64,000 nt of DNA from Porodaedalea pini (GCA_002794775.1 NBAY01000087.1:62001-126000), one strand, 5' to 3'. Positions 22,006 through 33,720 are shown, counted from the stretch's first letter. Notes: generated from the sequence alone by a model not told the origin. Translations and numbers: made by a program.

Positions 22006-22798
22006 ATGATCGCGTTGGCTTTGTTTGTTCTCGCTGTTGCGAACGGTGAGTTCAGAGTGAACTGAGAGAAGAGACAACGAGCGGGTGTTGATGATTTTTT
22101 TAATCAGTCGTGCGAGCACAGGTGTCTACCGCTTCGCTGTTCCCGGTAGGATTCCAGGGCGATGGGCTGCAAGGAGAGGCAATAGGCACAGGGGCTGACG
22201 GCACGACATACGTGCTATCCGGAACGTTCGACACGCTTGGTATACCCTTCACGAGTGCGTAGCCTTAAAGTCATCTTTTCTTCCAAACTGTCCTCAAGCT
22301 CATAATACTATAGTGACAATGGTGCAGGGTGCGACGCACATCTCGGAGGGCGCCGTCATCGTGACCGAGCAGGCGTCGTTCTTCGTCGACGTACACTGTG
22401 GCATTTCAAACGGCCAAGCGGTCTGCACGGAGAATATCAGCGAAGGCTCCTCCGCAACGGTGATCACGGAGTCGGGTGCTGTCAGTCTTATCGGTGTTCC
22501 GCTAGGGGCCGGCAGTGTGACGGGCAGCGCTTCGGGCACCGCGACAGGAGCGTCGGGTTCGGTGACCCCAAGCATTACGTTCTCGGGTACTGGCTCAGCA
22601 GGATCGAGCTTGTCAAACTCGCTTTCGCTGATCCCTGCCAGTATCTCGGTGACCTCCAAATCGACTGCGACCGTTACTACGCCTACGACGTCCGCGCCTA
22701 GCAGCACCACTTCCAGCACTTCGGGTACCACGAGAAACGGCTTTGTTGGATTAGGTCTGGCGCTACCTGCTCTTTTGGCGTTCTTCAACAGCCTCTAG
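22006..22798 (+). CDS. Small secreted, probably GPI-anchored protein (223 aa)
   Basis: Three exons (22006-22045, 22108-22254, 22314-22798) join in frame. The product begins with a hydrophobic signal sequence (MIALALFVLAVANVVRAQ). The middle carries a two-cysteine segment (HCGISNGQAVC). A long Ser/Thr/Gly-rich region follows, probably heavily O-glycosylated. The C-terminus is hydrophobic (GFVGLGLALPALLAFFNSL) after a small-residue site, as in GPI-anchor signals. This architecture suggests a cell-wall or plasma-membrane surface protein. I recognise no catalytic family. It lies tandem upstream of the exchanger gene with 227 bp between. Confidence 0.75.
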
Positions 22799-23025
22799 TT
22801 TTCTTTTCTACTTCCACGTTCCCCAGTTTTTGGACGAATTTGCTGTGTGTATGGATTTTAGCGATCGGGTTATTAATATTGTGACTTTATGGAATGAAAA
22901 TGATAACTTTTTTTGGACCATGTGCTGAAACTTGAAAACGCGCGTGCGCTGAGCTGCCTCACTCTGACGTCGAGGACGTCCTGCATGAATTCTTCACCAC
23001 TGCTTACGACAACGACGGAGCTCGC

Positions 23026-25541
23026 ATGACGCCTAGTTCAGGTCTGTTGAGACTCGTCTTCGTAATCGCCATCGTCGTCCAAGCCGTTCTTTGGTCGCAA
23101 GGTCGCTATGGTTCAACTATCTCAGATAGCGTTCTCAGCGCGGTCGTGAAGCGGAGCGTCGGCGGCGAGCAATGCGCCCCGCTCTCTGTGCCCGTCGAGG
23201 AGCAATGCGCATACGTCCAGCAAAGCTGCGCAGCATCAAATACCGTGCTCTCCATCCCATACGTCCAGAACTACTTCTGCACGGCACCCACGGCACGCCC
23301 GCTGGTCTTCGCGGGGCTCCTCGTCTGGCTCGTCTTCCTCTTCAGCACGCTAGGCATCAGCGCATCAGACTTCTTCTGTCCGAACCTCGCGACGCTCGCG
23401 CAGCGCCTCGGGCTCGACGAGAACGTCGCGGGCGTCACGTTCCTCGCGCTCGGGAACGGCTCGCCCGACGTCTTCAGCACGTTCTCCGCCATGCGCGCGG
23501 GTGCGGGCGCACTCGCTATCGGCGAGCTCCTCGGTGCGGCGAGCTTCATCGTGTCTGTTGTCGCGGGTGCGATGTGCATTATACGCCCCTTCTCTGTGGA
23601 CGCACGGCCGTTCATGCGGGACGTGGGTTTCTTTACCACGGCGGTTGCGCTGCTCTTGGTCATCCTCTGGGATGGCAAGATACAGGCATGGGAGGCGGCG
23701 ACGCTTATCGCTCTATATGCAGTCTACGTTATTGTTGTGATTGTAGGGAGCTGGTGGGATCGGAGACAGTTCCGCAGGAAACAACTCGAGGCTATCGTCC
23801 GTGGAGAATATGCCGAAGAGGAATTGCCAGAGCCGTACAGGGACGATCGTGCGTTGGCTTGCTTCAACCTACGAGACCACCGCTGATTTCTCTATAGCTT
23901 CGGAATATCTCTCAATTCCTGCACCCTCACCGCAACGAGCGCGAGCACACTCTAGCCCGACAGCGCCACCAGCGCTCGGGATTGACACCGCGCAACTCCG
24001 TCCGCGTTCTCACTCTCGTTCACCGTCCCCCTCCCTGTCGCCGCACCTCTCACAGATGCCCTCCTTCTCGCTCGTCGGTGCGCTTGAGTTCCGGCAGGTC
24101 GTCGCCTCGCTGCAGCACCAATCGGCCGGCGCCGCACTCAGCGCGTTCGAGAGCCCCGTCTCGCCATATGTTGGCGGACACTACCACTCGCATTCGCGCT
24201 CCTCGCTCTCGCGCCGCGCATCTTCGCAGTCAAGTCACTCGGCAACGAGTCAGGACCGCTGGGACACTGCTCTGCCCTTGCATTCGCGATCGCCGCTTTC
24301 ACAAGCCGTTGCTTTACAGGACACGGATGCAGAAACCGTGAGTGCGCCTCCAAACCTCTCCGTACCGCGGGGCCGCGATGCCCAAATACCTCTTATATCA
24401 ACAACGCCCGCCTCACCCAGCTCAGAAGTCTCCTTCGACGCAGGAGCGCTCGGCCTGCTGAGTTCACCAGGCGGATCCGCGTCCCACGGCCATGTGCACA
24501 TGCTCCCTCGCAATCGAAGGCAACGCATCCTGCATGCATGCCGTCATGCGCTGCACGTGCTCTTCCCGACGCTGCACAACTTCCGTGAGAAGAGCACGCT
24601 AGGGATGATTGCATCTGTCCTCGCCGCCCCTGCGGTCCTCTTCCTTACGGTGACGCTGCCCGTGCACGTCACACCACGCGGAGCCGTAGACGCAGAGGAG
24701 AAGGTCGGAGCCCGGATGACTGTGGACGTCCCGGAGGCTCGCCTCGTCGATTTTGAGGAAGAAGGCATAGAGCGCGTACTCACTGCGGAGGAAGATGTGC
24801 AGGAGGAGATGCATGAACTGAAATTCAACAAGTGGCTGATGGCAGCGCAGGTGCTGCTCGGCCCGCTATTCTGCGTCGCCGTGCTGTTCTCCGGCATGGA
24901 CACGCACCGCGAGGCGTGGCTACTCATCGCGACGGCGATTGGGGGCGGCGTGGCGGCGCTTCTCGTGCTGGCTTTTGCAGACAGGGGGAACGATCCCGTT
25001 GCGCAGATGGCGCGATGCTTCATGGGCTTCTTCGTTGCTGTGGTATGGATTATGGCCATCGCAGACGAGGTCGTCAACGTCCTCAAGGTCTGTCTCTTCT
25101 ACTCAGCCATGTCTCAGCATTGAACTGATGACCTCTGTCTAGACCTTTGGCTTCATCTTCGGTCTGAGCGACGCCATCATCGGCCTTACCATCTTCGCAG
25201 TCGGTAACTCACTCGCCGACTTCGTCGCAAACATATCCGTCGCAGCCTTCGCGCCCGTGATGGGCTTCTCCGCGTGCTTCGGCGGGCCGATGCTCAATAT
25301 CCTGCTCGGCGTCGGCGTGTCTGGTACGGCCGTCGTGCGCGCAGCGGGCGGTGCGCCGTACGCGCTTGATTTCAGCACGACGCTCCTCGTGAGTACCGTC
25401 GGCTTGCTTGCGCTCCTCCTCGCGACGCTCGTGTGCGTCCCGTTGAACGGATACCACCTTACACGTGGCTGGGGCATCTTCCTCGTGCTTTCGTATATCA
25501 TCATCATGGTTATCAGCATCACCGTCGAGATCAGGCGGTAG
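23026..25541 (+). CDS. NCLX-like sodium/calcium exchanger (803 aa)
   Basis: Exons 23026-23848, 23898-25087 and 25143-25541 form an intact 804-codon frame. The first alpha repeat contains GVTFLALGNGSPDVFSTFSAM, and the second, after a large loop, IIGLTIFAVGNSLADFVANIS with GGPMLNILLGVG. These are the ion-binding repeats of the Ca2+/cation antiporter superfamily, closest by eye to the NCLX/SLC8B1 branch. About five hydrophobic helices precede and follow a cytosolic loop of roughly 300 residues rich in Ser, His and Arg, likely phosphorylated. The role inferred is exchange of Ca2+ for Na+, Li+ or H+ across an internal membrane; which membrane is not evident. GC content and CpG density are markedly higher than in flanking intergenic DNA. 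Confidence 0.9.
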
Positions 25542-25852
25542 CATACGCTATTCATCGCTTTACTTGGACTCCTTCATGTTTATCCCTCTCATTCGCTGTG
25601 TTTATTTGAACGTTTCTTCTTTTTTTCTCTGCAATGTGTTGCCGAGTTGGATTTGATAGGTGAGCTATTGGGGATCTTGTACAGGAAGAATGCTACGACC
25701 TAGCTATCAGTAGAAAGGGGCCTTGAAGGCATGATATCCTCGGAGAAAAACATGCACAGATACGTTGCAAAAGGAGGACATACAATAAGTATTTCAAACG
25801 AAGTAATACGCATAGTCGAAGTACCAAAGGAATCCAATCGTCCAAATTACAA

Positions 25853-26885
25853 TTAAGAGTCGAGAACAAGCCGCCGCCTAGGCGAGGATCGCAGTCTCCG
25901 TCGTCTCCCCTCTACAATTGAGGGCGGGAACACTGGAAGTAGTGGGCAGCATAGTCTACCCTTTAAACCATGAGGGCTTGGTGTCGCAGCTTGTGTTCTC
26001 AGATGCAGAGGAAGCTGGACTGAGGTCTTCGGGCACTCCATAACAAGGATATTTGACGAAGTGTCGAGCAGCGAGCCAGTAGACGCGGGTAACATACGAC
26101 GTTCTTTGATGTTATTTGACGAGGCCTGGTTCACAAGAGTTAGTCAGTACGCCATCGAGTACGCTTGGAGCCTGTCCATTTCTGACTTACAGGAAAGGAC
26201 AACCGAGACTGCGACATAACCCACGCGAAATCAACGGCGGCATCTTCTGCTTGCCTCATTCTCACCTCCGCACGCTTTGCGCTGTCTTCGTATTCGCGTT
26301 CAACGATCCTGTAAACGTTACTTGTACATGCGTATCGAGTTTTAGAGCCAGATGAAAACTGACCGAATGGCTTGTGGAGGTTTCGGCTGAATGTTTATCT
26401 TGTGGGACGAGCCGTCTCCTGATAGTAGGCGGAAGTCTACAAGCAAAAGGCATTATCCTCAATATAATGTAAAACCCATGAGCGTCCAGTAATGAGCACA
26501 CACCAAATAGTGATGATGATGAATCGCTGTCTTTCTCGCCAGTCCTCCATCGTTTACGAGGTCGTGTCTCTCCGAGATTTACGTTACTCGGCCCATAAAC
26601 GAGGGAAGAACGCAGGTGGTCTTCCAACCACCTCAACTCATCTTGATAAAATTCATCTCTGAGCGTCGAAGCCGCCCCGGCCGCCTCAGCTTCGCCATCT
26701 CCAAAGATTTGTGAACGTGTACACGGCTCAGTAGATATCGCAGCGTTGTGCGGGTTGAAGTACTTTGAGACAGACATCGGAGTCAAGTGCCGAGAAAGGC
26801 TAGAGACGAAATTTGTCGGCGTTTTGTTGTTTGTGTCTATTGACGCGTTGTTTGGCTGCGACGAGCATCGTCTCCCATGCCCCAT
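25853..26885 (-). CDS. Hypothetical basidiomycete protein (about 281 aa)
   Basis: Four exons (26885-26504, 26436-26364, 26308-26191, 26125-25853, read downward) join to an open frame with clean GT-AG introns of 55-67 bp. An alternative in-frame start is ATG 26777 (MSVSKYFNPHN). Visible features are an acidic/Ala patch with DEFYQDELRWLEDHLRSSL, a basic PRKRWRTGEK stretch that could be a nuclear signal, a charged helix IVEREYEDSAKRAEVRMRQAED, and an Arg-rich tail. I recognise no family. The consistent splice phases argue that it is a real gene. Its tail converges on the exchanger gene (311 bp apart). Confidence 0.6.
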
Positions 26886-27687
26886 CCCGTCGGTACAGCT
26901 TGCTGCACCGACAGAGCACGCACAAAAGCATATGTCGATAGAGACAAGCTTTGCAGAGACGTATGCATATAATGAACGGACTACACAGTCTAGCAGACAA
27001 ATCAAAGGAGCGTTCGCGTCGCATTATAAGTTAGATTGCGGAGTTTTATGTATTACATGTGATCAATGTAGATATTTGTGCATTGCGAAAGAGAAGAGAG
27101 GAGAAGAAGAGATAGGTGTCAGCCGCGTGAATCGTCTCCGGCTTCCATCGTTCTGCCTGCAATGAGAACTGCAAGAGAGTGGAGTCAGAGAGGTTCAACA
27201 GGGCGGGCGGGCATGATAAGAGCAAAGAGGTGTGGTGGGAGGGAGCAACAGACATTTAAGAGAACGTAGAGAATCGACCAGAATTGAGTATACCATAGTA
27301 CATGAGGTAAAACACCATATTAATGGGAGTAGAGGGTGGGTCAGCAAAGAAAATGCTCTAGCGAGTAAGCGGTTGCGACGCGGCGAGGGTGGCGGTCAAA
27401 CGAGACTTCGGCTTGTTCCGCCACCTCCGCGCGGACCTAAATCTTCGGTCGAGCTCACAATATTAATTCTGAAAATTGTCATATAAGACACAAAGTTCTG
27501 ACAGGGAGGTTGAAAAGATGAGATATGAGGGGAAGCATAAAAATGAATATAAGATTAAACCACACGTCTACACAGAAATGTCATTATGATCAAAGGTGAA
27601 CGAGGAGCATCCCTCACTGCGTGAAACAACCGACATTTGTGCCCGCAAATCATCCGCAGGTGTCTAGTAAATATACCATCAGTTTTA
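26886..27687. other. Intergenic region
   Basis: Contains the upstream region of the minus-strand gene 25853-26885 and the 3' flank of the DUF6534 gene. Only short ORFs with no recognisable product. Confidence 0.4.
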
Positions 27688-30011
27688 CTAAATGATAAAC
27701 AGAAATGTGAAATGAGTTTTTACTGCCTTCAGTTCTTTTAGTTCTGTCGACTTCGTCTCAGCTGACCGAGATGTATCATCAAAGCTTAGCGGCATGCGCC
27801 CGGTCTACAGTTGAAGTTCGGTACATGTAAAGCGATTTCGGTAAGACGGAACGATCTTACCTGAGCCGACATCTTGCTGCGCGAGAGCATCGATGGCGTA
27901 ACTCCCGCAATTTCGAGGGCCGTGGGCGTAAAGCCCTCCAACGTCGACAGCACCGGTCCGCTCTCCGTATCGAGACCCTTGCCGCGCAGTGCCTGACGTG
28001 AGTTCAACGTCGCGAGGAGCGAGTTCGCGTAGCCTGCAATCAGCATCAATAAGGGATAAAGAAAAGCGACGCTGTTCAGCAGACGTCTCACATTTCCCGA
28101 TTATCTGTTTAGATAAGTGATAAGCAAAAATAAATATGGCAAGAGAGCGCCGAGGGCTCACGAAGTCAACTGCGAAGAACCAAAACGTTCCAGGAAGCGA
28201 GACGAACTGCCGTGACGTCATGTCATAACCATCAGCCCATTGCTTGCCTCATGAAGCAGGCTTACCACAACAACTTCTATCACAGCCATAACACTTCGTT
28301 GAAGTCAATAAGCATATTGCCGATCAGAACAAAGTGTGACTTACGACGTCAGCAAGCACCTGTTAATAGCATATATAATAAGGTAGTTGAGGAGCGTGTT
28401 GGTTCTGCCATGATAAATCTGGTCATTCCGAGCGCGCGCCACTGAAAACATTGAAGGACGTACGATCGGAACGTAGTCTTTCTGTTCTGGAGCAGAAAGC
28501 ACAATGCAACAGTGATCACGATATCAGACAACACTGCCGTCACTGCGAACGGTAGTGCGGCAATATACTAAGAGGAGGGGGAAGTCCGGGTATAAGCACA
28601 AGGACAGGGGAGTTAGCCTATTCTGCGAATGCACACGTACATTCAGCTGCGACTAGTGTCTGAACTCTTTTTTGACAAAGCTACGTTGAGACATAAGCAT
28701 CAATTCAGGACTCGTTGGGTACTCATGATGTCTGAGCTCACAATCCTGCCATCGTTTCTGTATTCCATCGGTCTCAGTGCTAGTCGCGGAAGATATAGCT
28801 AGCTACCAGACAGACTCACCCATACCAAACCCTGAATGAGGTAATCCGATCGTATCAGAATGATGTATGGGCTAAATGCTCTGATTGTGACGCACCAAAA
28901 TGTGCCAATATCGTGACCGACTAAGGCGAGTGGTGTGTGAGCTCATTTTTCCGTCAAGGAAAATGGTGCTTTCAACGTACAGTAGGAACCGTTATCCACC
29001 AATTGTTCCCACTTACTGTTGTGAGTCGCGCATCAATCAGGAACAACACTTACAAAAATAGAAGACCAGACTTACATCCATGAATTTTGTGAATGAAGAA
29101 GCTATTCGAGATGAAGAGATTAGTAATTTTTTATTGTCTATAATTTTGAGTCATTCGACAGACATTTGCACTACAAACGCCATGACGACGTTTATGCCCA
29201 ACGAGAGCTAGAAACTTCTGGTAAATATGCAGAAATCAAAACCGTCAAGCAAAAGACGCACACACAGAGACCTACGCCGATCATATCAGTGAACGCATAC
29301 CCGATATGTCCTTTAACTGAGACGCACCAAACTTCGGTACCGAGGGCAGCAAGGCTGTTGTAATTTGTCACCTTTGTTGCGACGTCAAAAAGGATCGCAA
29401 AACCAATCGTCTGTCTTCAACGCACCAGGTAGTGGTACATAGCATGAGAGACTTCCGAAAGCGCTGTGAGCCTGAAAGGTCATCATTCTTGAGGTGCATT
29501 ACTTGCCCAATGCGACGTGAAACGTATCCACCATCCTGAACCGCACTTGGCCAGAAGTACGAAAACAACGCAGGACGGACTCACCATAGAAATGACACCT
29601 ACCCACCCAGGAATAACAAAAAAAGTGTCAGATCATCTTTCACTACTCTGCTACTCAACACGTACAAGCAGCTTCGTTGGCGCAGAGTCCTTCGGATACT
29701 AGAAAAAGTACAAGTATGTCTACGAAGGGAGCGTGTCGGCATATATTTTGACGTCGAGATAACATTCACGTACCTGGAGGCACGTTATGCCATACAAGCT
29801 GCATACCTCTCGTCAGTCCAGTTCTCTGCTTACGACCGTCTTTAAAGCCGCACATCATCATGACCATGGCGCCTATGTATGCCGATCCTGCTTCTAGTGC
29901 TGCAAGTAGAGAAAACAAAAGGAAGGCCGTGAAAAGGGGAGGAAAATAGGAGCTAAGACTTAGAAGATCGTCAGGAGAGCTGCGGTGGGATTCATTGGAA
30001 ATGCAGTACAT
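27688..30011 (-). CDS. DUF6534 multi-pass membrane protein, many small exons
   Basis: This family is found in mushroom-forming fungi and has about seven hydrophobic segments; its function is unknown. From ATG 30011 I can follow in order: LEAGSAYIGAMVMM, LYGITCLQ, YPKDSAPTKLL, VSFLWMVDTFHVAL, EVSHAMYHYL, VTNYNSLAALGTE, INVVMAFVVQIFFIHKIHG, NNWWITVP, FAVTAVLSDIVITVALCFLLQNRKTTFRS, TNTLLNYLIIYAINRCLLTS, LPGTFWFFAVDF, YANSLLATLNSRQALRG and a C-terminal tail ending at TAG 27690. At least 14 exons are needed, including microexons of 14 nt (29585-29598) and 13 nt (28092-28104) and one GC-AG intron (29464-29506). One junction near 29300 is unresolved. An in-frame TAG (29701-29699) interrupts the expected TYLYFF motif unless a downstream acceptor is used. 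Confidence 0.75.
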
Positions 30012-30152
30012 TTTCGCACGGCTGCAAACTGTGCGATCCTTCGTCAAATTGACATGTCGATCTTTACCATATTCGATTAAAACACGGCGATCCAGTCAAA
30101 TCATAAAAGTCAAATTCTCACGACGATTAGTAATCACAGGTCAGGCCAAAAG

Positions 30153-30560
30153 GGACCAGCTGAAGTCCCGGCTTCACCGGGACTTCACTTCAAACGCAGT
30201 GCTTAGATCCATCCCGGCTTCGCCGGGACTTGTTTTTTAAATGCAATGCTCAGATCCATCCTGGCTTTGCCAGGACTTGTTTTTTTAAACACAATGCTTA
30301 GATCCATTCTGGCTTTTGCCAAGACTTGTTTTTTTGAACACAATGCTTAGATCCATCCTGGCTTCACCAAGACTTGTTTTTTCAAACACAATGCTTAGAT
30401 CCATCCTGGCTTCACCAAGACTTGTTTTTTCAAACACAATGCTTAGATCCATCCTGGCTTTGCCAGAACTTGTTTTTTAAATGCAATGCTTAGATCTGTC
30501 CTGGCTTTGCCAGGACTTGGGTTTAAACACAGTGCTCATATCTATTCTGGCTTTGTCTGA
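30153..30560. repeat. Eight-unit tandem array, period about 48 bp
   Basis: Units share the pattern GCTTAGATCC ... CTGGCTTTGCCAGGACTTG followed by a T run and AAACACAAT. Copies start near 30154, 30201, 30248, 30297, 30345, 30393, 30441 and 30488, with a partial one at 30534. Each unit holds a small inverted repeat (CCCGGCTTCGCCGGG in the least decayed copies). Confidence 0.9.
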
Positions 30561-30566
30561 GTTCTA

Positions 30567-30696
30567 CAGACAATATACAGGTGGGTGTAAGTGATGGCTG
30601 AGTCACGTGCAAGCTTTATGCAGCAACTCCCAGCTAAACTGGTGCACATGAGTTAGCCTTCACTTACACCCACCTGTATTATCTTAGTCTGTCTGG
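30567..30696. mobile_element. 130-bp inverted-repeat element (MITE-like)
   Basis: A perfect 20-bp inverted pair (30575-30594 and 30660-30679, ATACAGGTGGGTGTAAGTGA) lies within longer imperfect arms starting CAGAC. No coding capacity. No target duplication was confirmed. Confidence 0.6.
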
Positions 30697-32394
30697 AAGA
30701 AACTTGAATTTTATTGTGAAATTCTAATTACACTAAAGCCCCACTAAATACAATGTTAGTTGTCACATTATGTCAGTTGCCCATGTGTAAGGACAGGTGT
30801 AGTAAGCTTATTACTAATATGTACAATCTCTTCTTTTGTTCCTGCATATTTCTGCTTAACTTGCAACTTCTACAGTTATAGACAGCCATATTGTAGATCT
30901 CTCTTCCTCAATGTTTTCTGGAATGATGCTCAGTGCTGTAGGATGAGGATCATGTAGGAGTTCAATGCTTAAACAAAGATTTCCCTTGCTGACTTTTTCT
31001 CTGGAGGCTCTGACTTACTCACTCAGAGTACTGCTTTCAATCTTACATTGTACTTCACTGCAATCTTCAGTCTGGCTGCAAGTTATGCTCCTATGTTCTC
31101 AGTTTTATGTATCATCTTATTTTTCCTTGGGACATCCATTGGAGTGAGTCCTAATATAACATAAAGGTCCTGTGCTGTCTTATATATGCAAACTATTTTT
31201 TCATCATCAAGAAAGCTCAAATTAGTTGATGTGATGTGGCAATTTATGCACCAATACTCATGGGGAAGATGGCACATTAAATTTCTAATTAGATTTAATT
31301 TTTTAATGATTTTTCCGATTTTGTTCAAGTGAGAAATGGGTTGTTTGAGCTCAAAGTGTTGTGTGTATGCTGCCGCTTTGAATGATCTGCAGAGTTGCCG
31401 GTTTGAGCAATTTGCAGAGTTGCCGGTTTGAGTGATTTGTGAGATGCCACTTTGAGGGTGTTTTGTAATCTGCAGCTGTAGTTGCTGCTTTGGGGAGGGG
31501 GTGCAGGTGCAAAAGCGGCGGAGAGAAGGCTGATTAATAGTGACTAATAGTGACTAATTCTGACAAATTTTAGTCAGAATTTGTCAGAATTTGTCAGAAT
31601 TTGTCATTTCTGATGGTGGCTGTGGGCAAAAGGGCCTTCATCGGTTCAATATTAAGATACGAACACGGCTGATGACAAAGCCTAGAAGATATTTCTTCCC
31701 ATCGTGCGAGTCACTGTTGCACCGTCTGTTTTGTGTGTGCACAGTGTTGAACAAAGTGACAGGCAGTGATATGACGAGAGTGGCTCACCCTACACATATC
31801 TGTTGACTTTGAAGTCTACGCCCCAGCTATATTGTAAGGGGTATAGCACGAGATTGGATTAACAAGGTGAGTACGTAGAACCATACAAGAACCAAAAATA
31901 AAAAAGCTGAGCAGTACCATATACATATGCATGCGAGACATTACGACATCACAAAAACTATCCGTGGCTGGTAGTGACATTTAGTTCTGACACGCATTAG
32001 GCAAGGATCAGCACTGCCTATATGTGGTTACAAGCACTGACAAGCAACCACAAGGCTTTCATTTGAATGTAGCTATCCACAAGCACTGCGACTCAATGTA
32101 ATCATATAACAAGGCTCTTAACTTAATTGTAAGCTTGTACAAGTACTTTATGCACTTTATAATTAATTATATGCACAATAAAATTATTTGGATTTGAATA
32201 CATTTGCACAGAAGGGCACGACAAGTCTTAAGCAACAATATTATTATTATGAGCGCGCGAGGGCGAGGCTTAGCAGTGATGGGCACCTGCTCCTCGTAGA
32301 CCCAAAACATGGAGTTATGCTTTATGATGAACAAGAAATGATCAGACATCGAGATGCGCTACGACGAGAAGCAGAAAAAACACACCTGCATCTT
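30697..32394. other. AT-rich repeat-laden stretch, no gene recognised
   Basis: Outside the short tandem repeats I see no coding signal. ACAAG occurs about six times in 32018-32140, and comparable CTTGT/ACAAG clusters lie to the right of the HMG-box relic. Confidence 0.4.
31360..31602. repeat. Short tandem repeats (25 bp and 10-12 bp)
   Basis: GCAGAGTTGCCGGTTTGAG plus six bases repeats at 31389 and 31414 with degraded copies either side. Then TAGTGACTAA units and four copies of GTCAGAATTT follow at 31540-31602. Such arrays often flank transposon ends. Confidence 0.7.
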
Positions 32395-33553
32395 GCCGCC
32401 AGCAGTCGAGAAATTGGAGACCTGCCCTGGCATACCATAGCTCATGGACTGCGGATGCGAGTTCAGGAACTGGAGACCATTCATCCCACCAAATTCCCCT
32501 TGTCTTTGCTGGCTGTGGCCATTCATCTGCATCTGCTGCTCACCTTTGCTGCCCTCATGTGTTGCATGCAAGCCAACCACCGAGCTACTGTTCAAACCAG
32601 GTGCCGTCTCGAGCAGCCTCGGGATCTTGATTGTAGGAGGCGCAGGCGGGTAGAGGTCAGCTGGCATCGTCGGTGGCATTGGTGCACCCAGTGCGCTCGT
32701 CGAGCAGCGGTTCTGTGGAAGGACAAAGCTAAGCGGTCCGGGAACTAGGCTCTGGGCGGTCTGAGTCAGGATTTGCGTGGAAAGCAAGTGTCCGTGTCCG
32801 TGCCCATGTCCACCATGGTGCAAGTGCCAGTAGGAAGACGTGCTGAGCAGGCCCAATTCAAGAGAGGTGTGTCGATCACAAGGCTCACTCCTGATACAGA
32901 ACCAGATGCACCGGAGAGCGAGGGCATTGAGAGGCTCAGTGGGAGCGAGAGTGTCTGACCTTGACCCTGGCCCTGTGATCCCTCCGATTCGCTCATGTCG
33001 AAGTCTGCAACATCCGCCATCTCAACTTCACTCATGCTGCTGCACCTGCTGTTTGCATAGCCGTACGGACCATAGAGAGACCCGTTGGTGGAGAGCGAGT
33101 TGAGCTCATTGAAGTCCTCCGTGTTGGTGGTCGGTGCAGATGAGGAGATGCTCATGGTGCTGGTGGTGCTGGTGGTGGAGCACGAGGAACTGTTGCGGGC
33201 ACGCACGCCGGAACCACGCACACGGCTGCTTGACTTGGTAGTATGGTACGGTCACAACGCTCCTTCTTCCCATCCTTCTCCTTCCTCACCTTCCCACCTG
33301 CCATTGACTCTGCCTTGCCCTTTTTCTCCTTGACAGTGCATGTGGGCTGATAGATGTACCAAGGATACATCTCTTCATGCTCCCTCTTGCACTGCTTCGC
33401 AAGGTCGTTCCAGTACTTGTGTTCCTCCACGGAGAGCGAGTGCCACTGCTGGGAGATCATCTTGGACAAGTCGGCCTGGCACTGGAGAAATTTTGTGGCA
33501 AAAAGAGTGCACACGATGGTGGTGGAAGCAAGCAAGGTGTAATGACATGTCAC
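32395..33553 (-). pseudogene. Truncated, frameshifted HMG-box gene relic
   Basis: Minus-strand 33484-33341 encodes QADLSKMISQQWHSL and VEEHKYWNDLAKQCKREHEEMYPWYIYQP. These are helices 2 and 3 of a sequence-specific (Sox/MATA-type) HMG box. Helix 1 with its RPxNAF motif is not found upstream to 34.2 kb. Downstream, low-complexity Ser/Gly/Gln-rich coding continues but switches frame near 33240 and again near 32880 without credible introns. It looks like a copied or captured transcription-factor fragment. The plus-strand ORF over 32188-32748 is its antisense shadow. Confidence 0.6.
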
Positions 33554-33639
33554 ATCTTGACGTGTTTTCTAAGTCCAGGTCTGAATGTCTGAATGAGATC
33601 CGTATAGTTCATCTGTACTGGCCTTGCACTTATATTCAA

Positions 33640-33720
33640 GCATAAATAGTTTAGTGGTATATTGAGTTCCTTAAGCAAATTGTAAGAAAGAGGTCGTGAG
33701 TTCAAGACCCTGCAGCACTA
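33640..33720 (+). repeat. tRNA-like SINE head
   Basis: TAGTTTAGTGG resembles a Pol III A box and GAGTTCAAGACC a B box. The roughly 40-48 nt between them is a little long for a tRNA, and the sequence does not fold as a full cloverleaf by eye. An A-rich tail region follows. This fits the 5' end of a tRNA-derived SINE. Confidence 0.45.

Noticed and set aside
30153..30560. Apparent covariation in the tandem-repeat hairpin, suggesting a structured RNA
   Set aside because: The paired changes are all CpG to TpG/CpA, which deamination explains without selection on RNA structure.
30153..30560. CRISPR-like array of regular repeats
   Set aside because: Eukaryotic context, and the units are contiguous tandem repeats without unique spacers.
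32188..32748. 186-codon plus-strand ORF
   Set aside because: It is the antisense of the Ser/Gly/Gln-rich coding of the HMG-box relic, has Arg-rich nonsense at its end and resembles no family.
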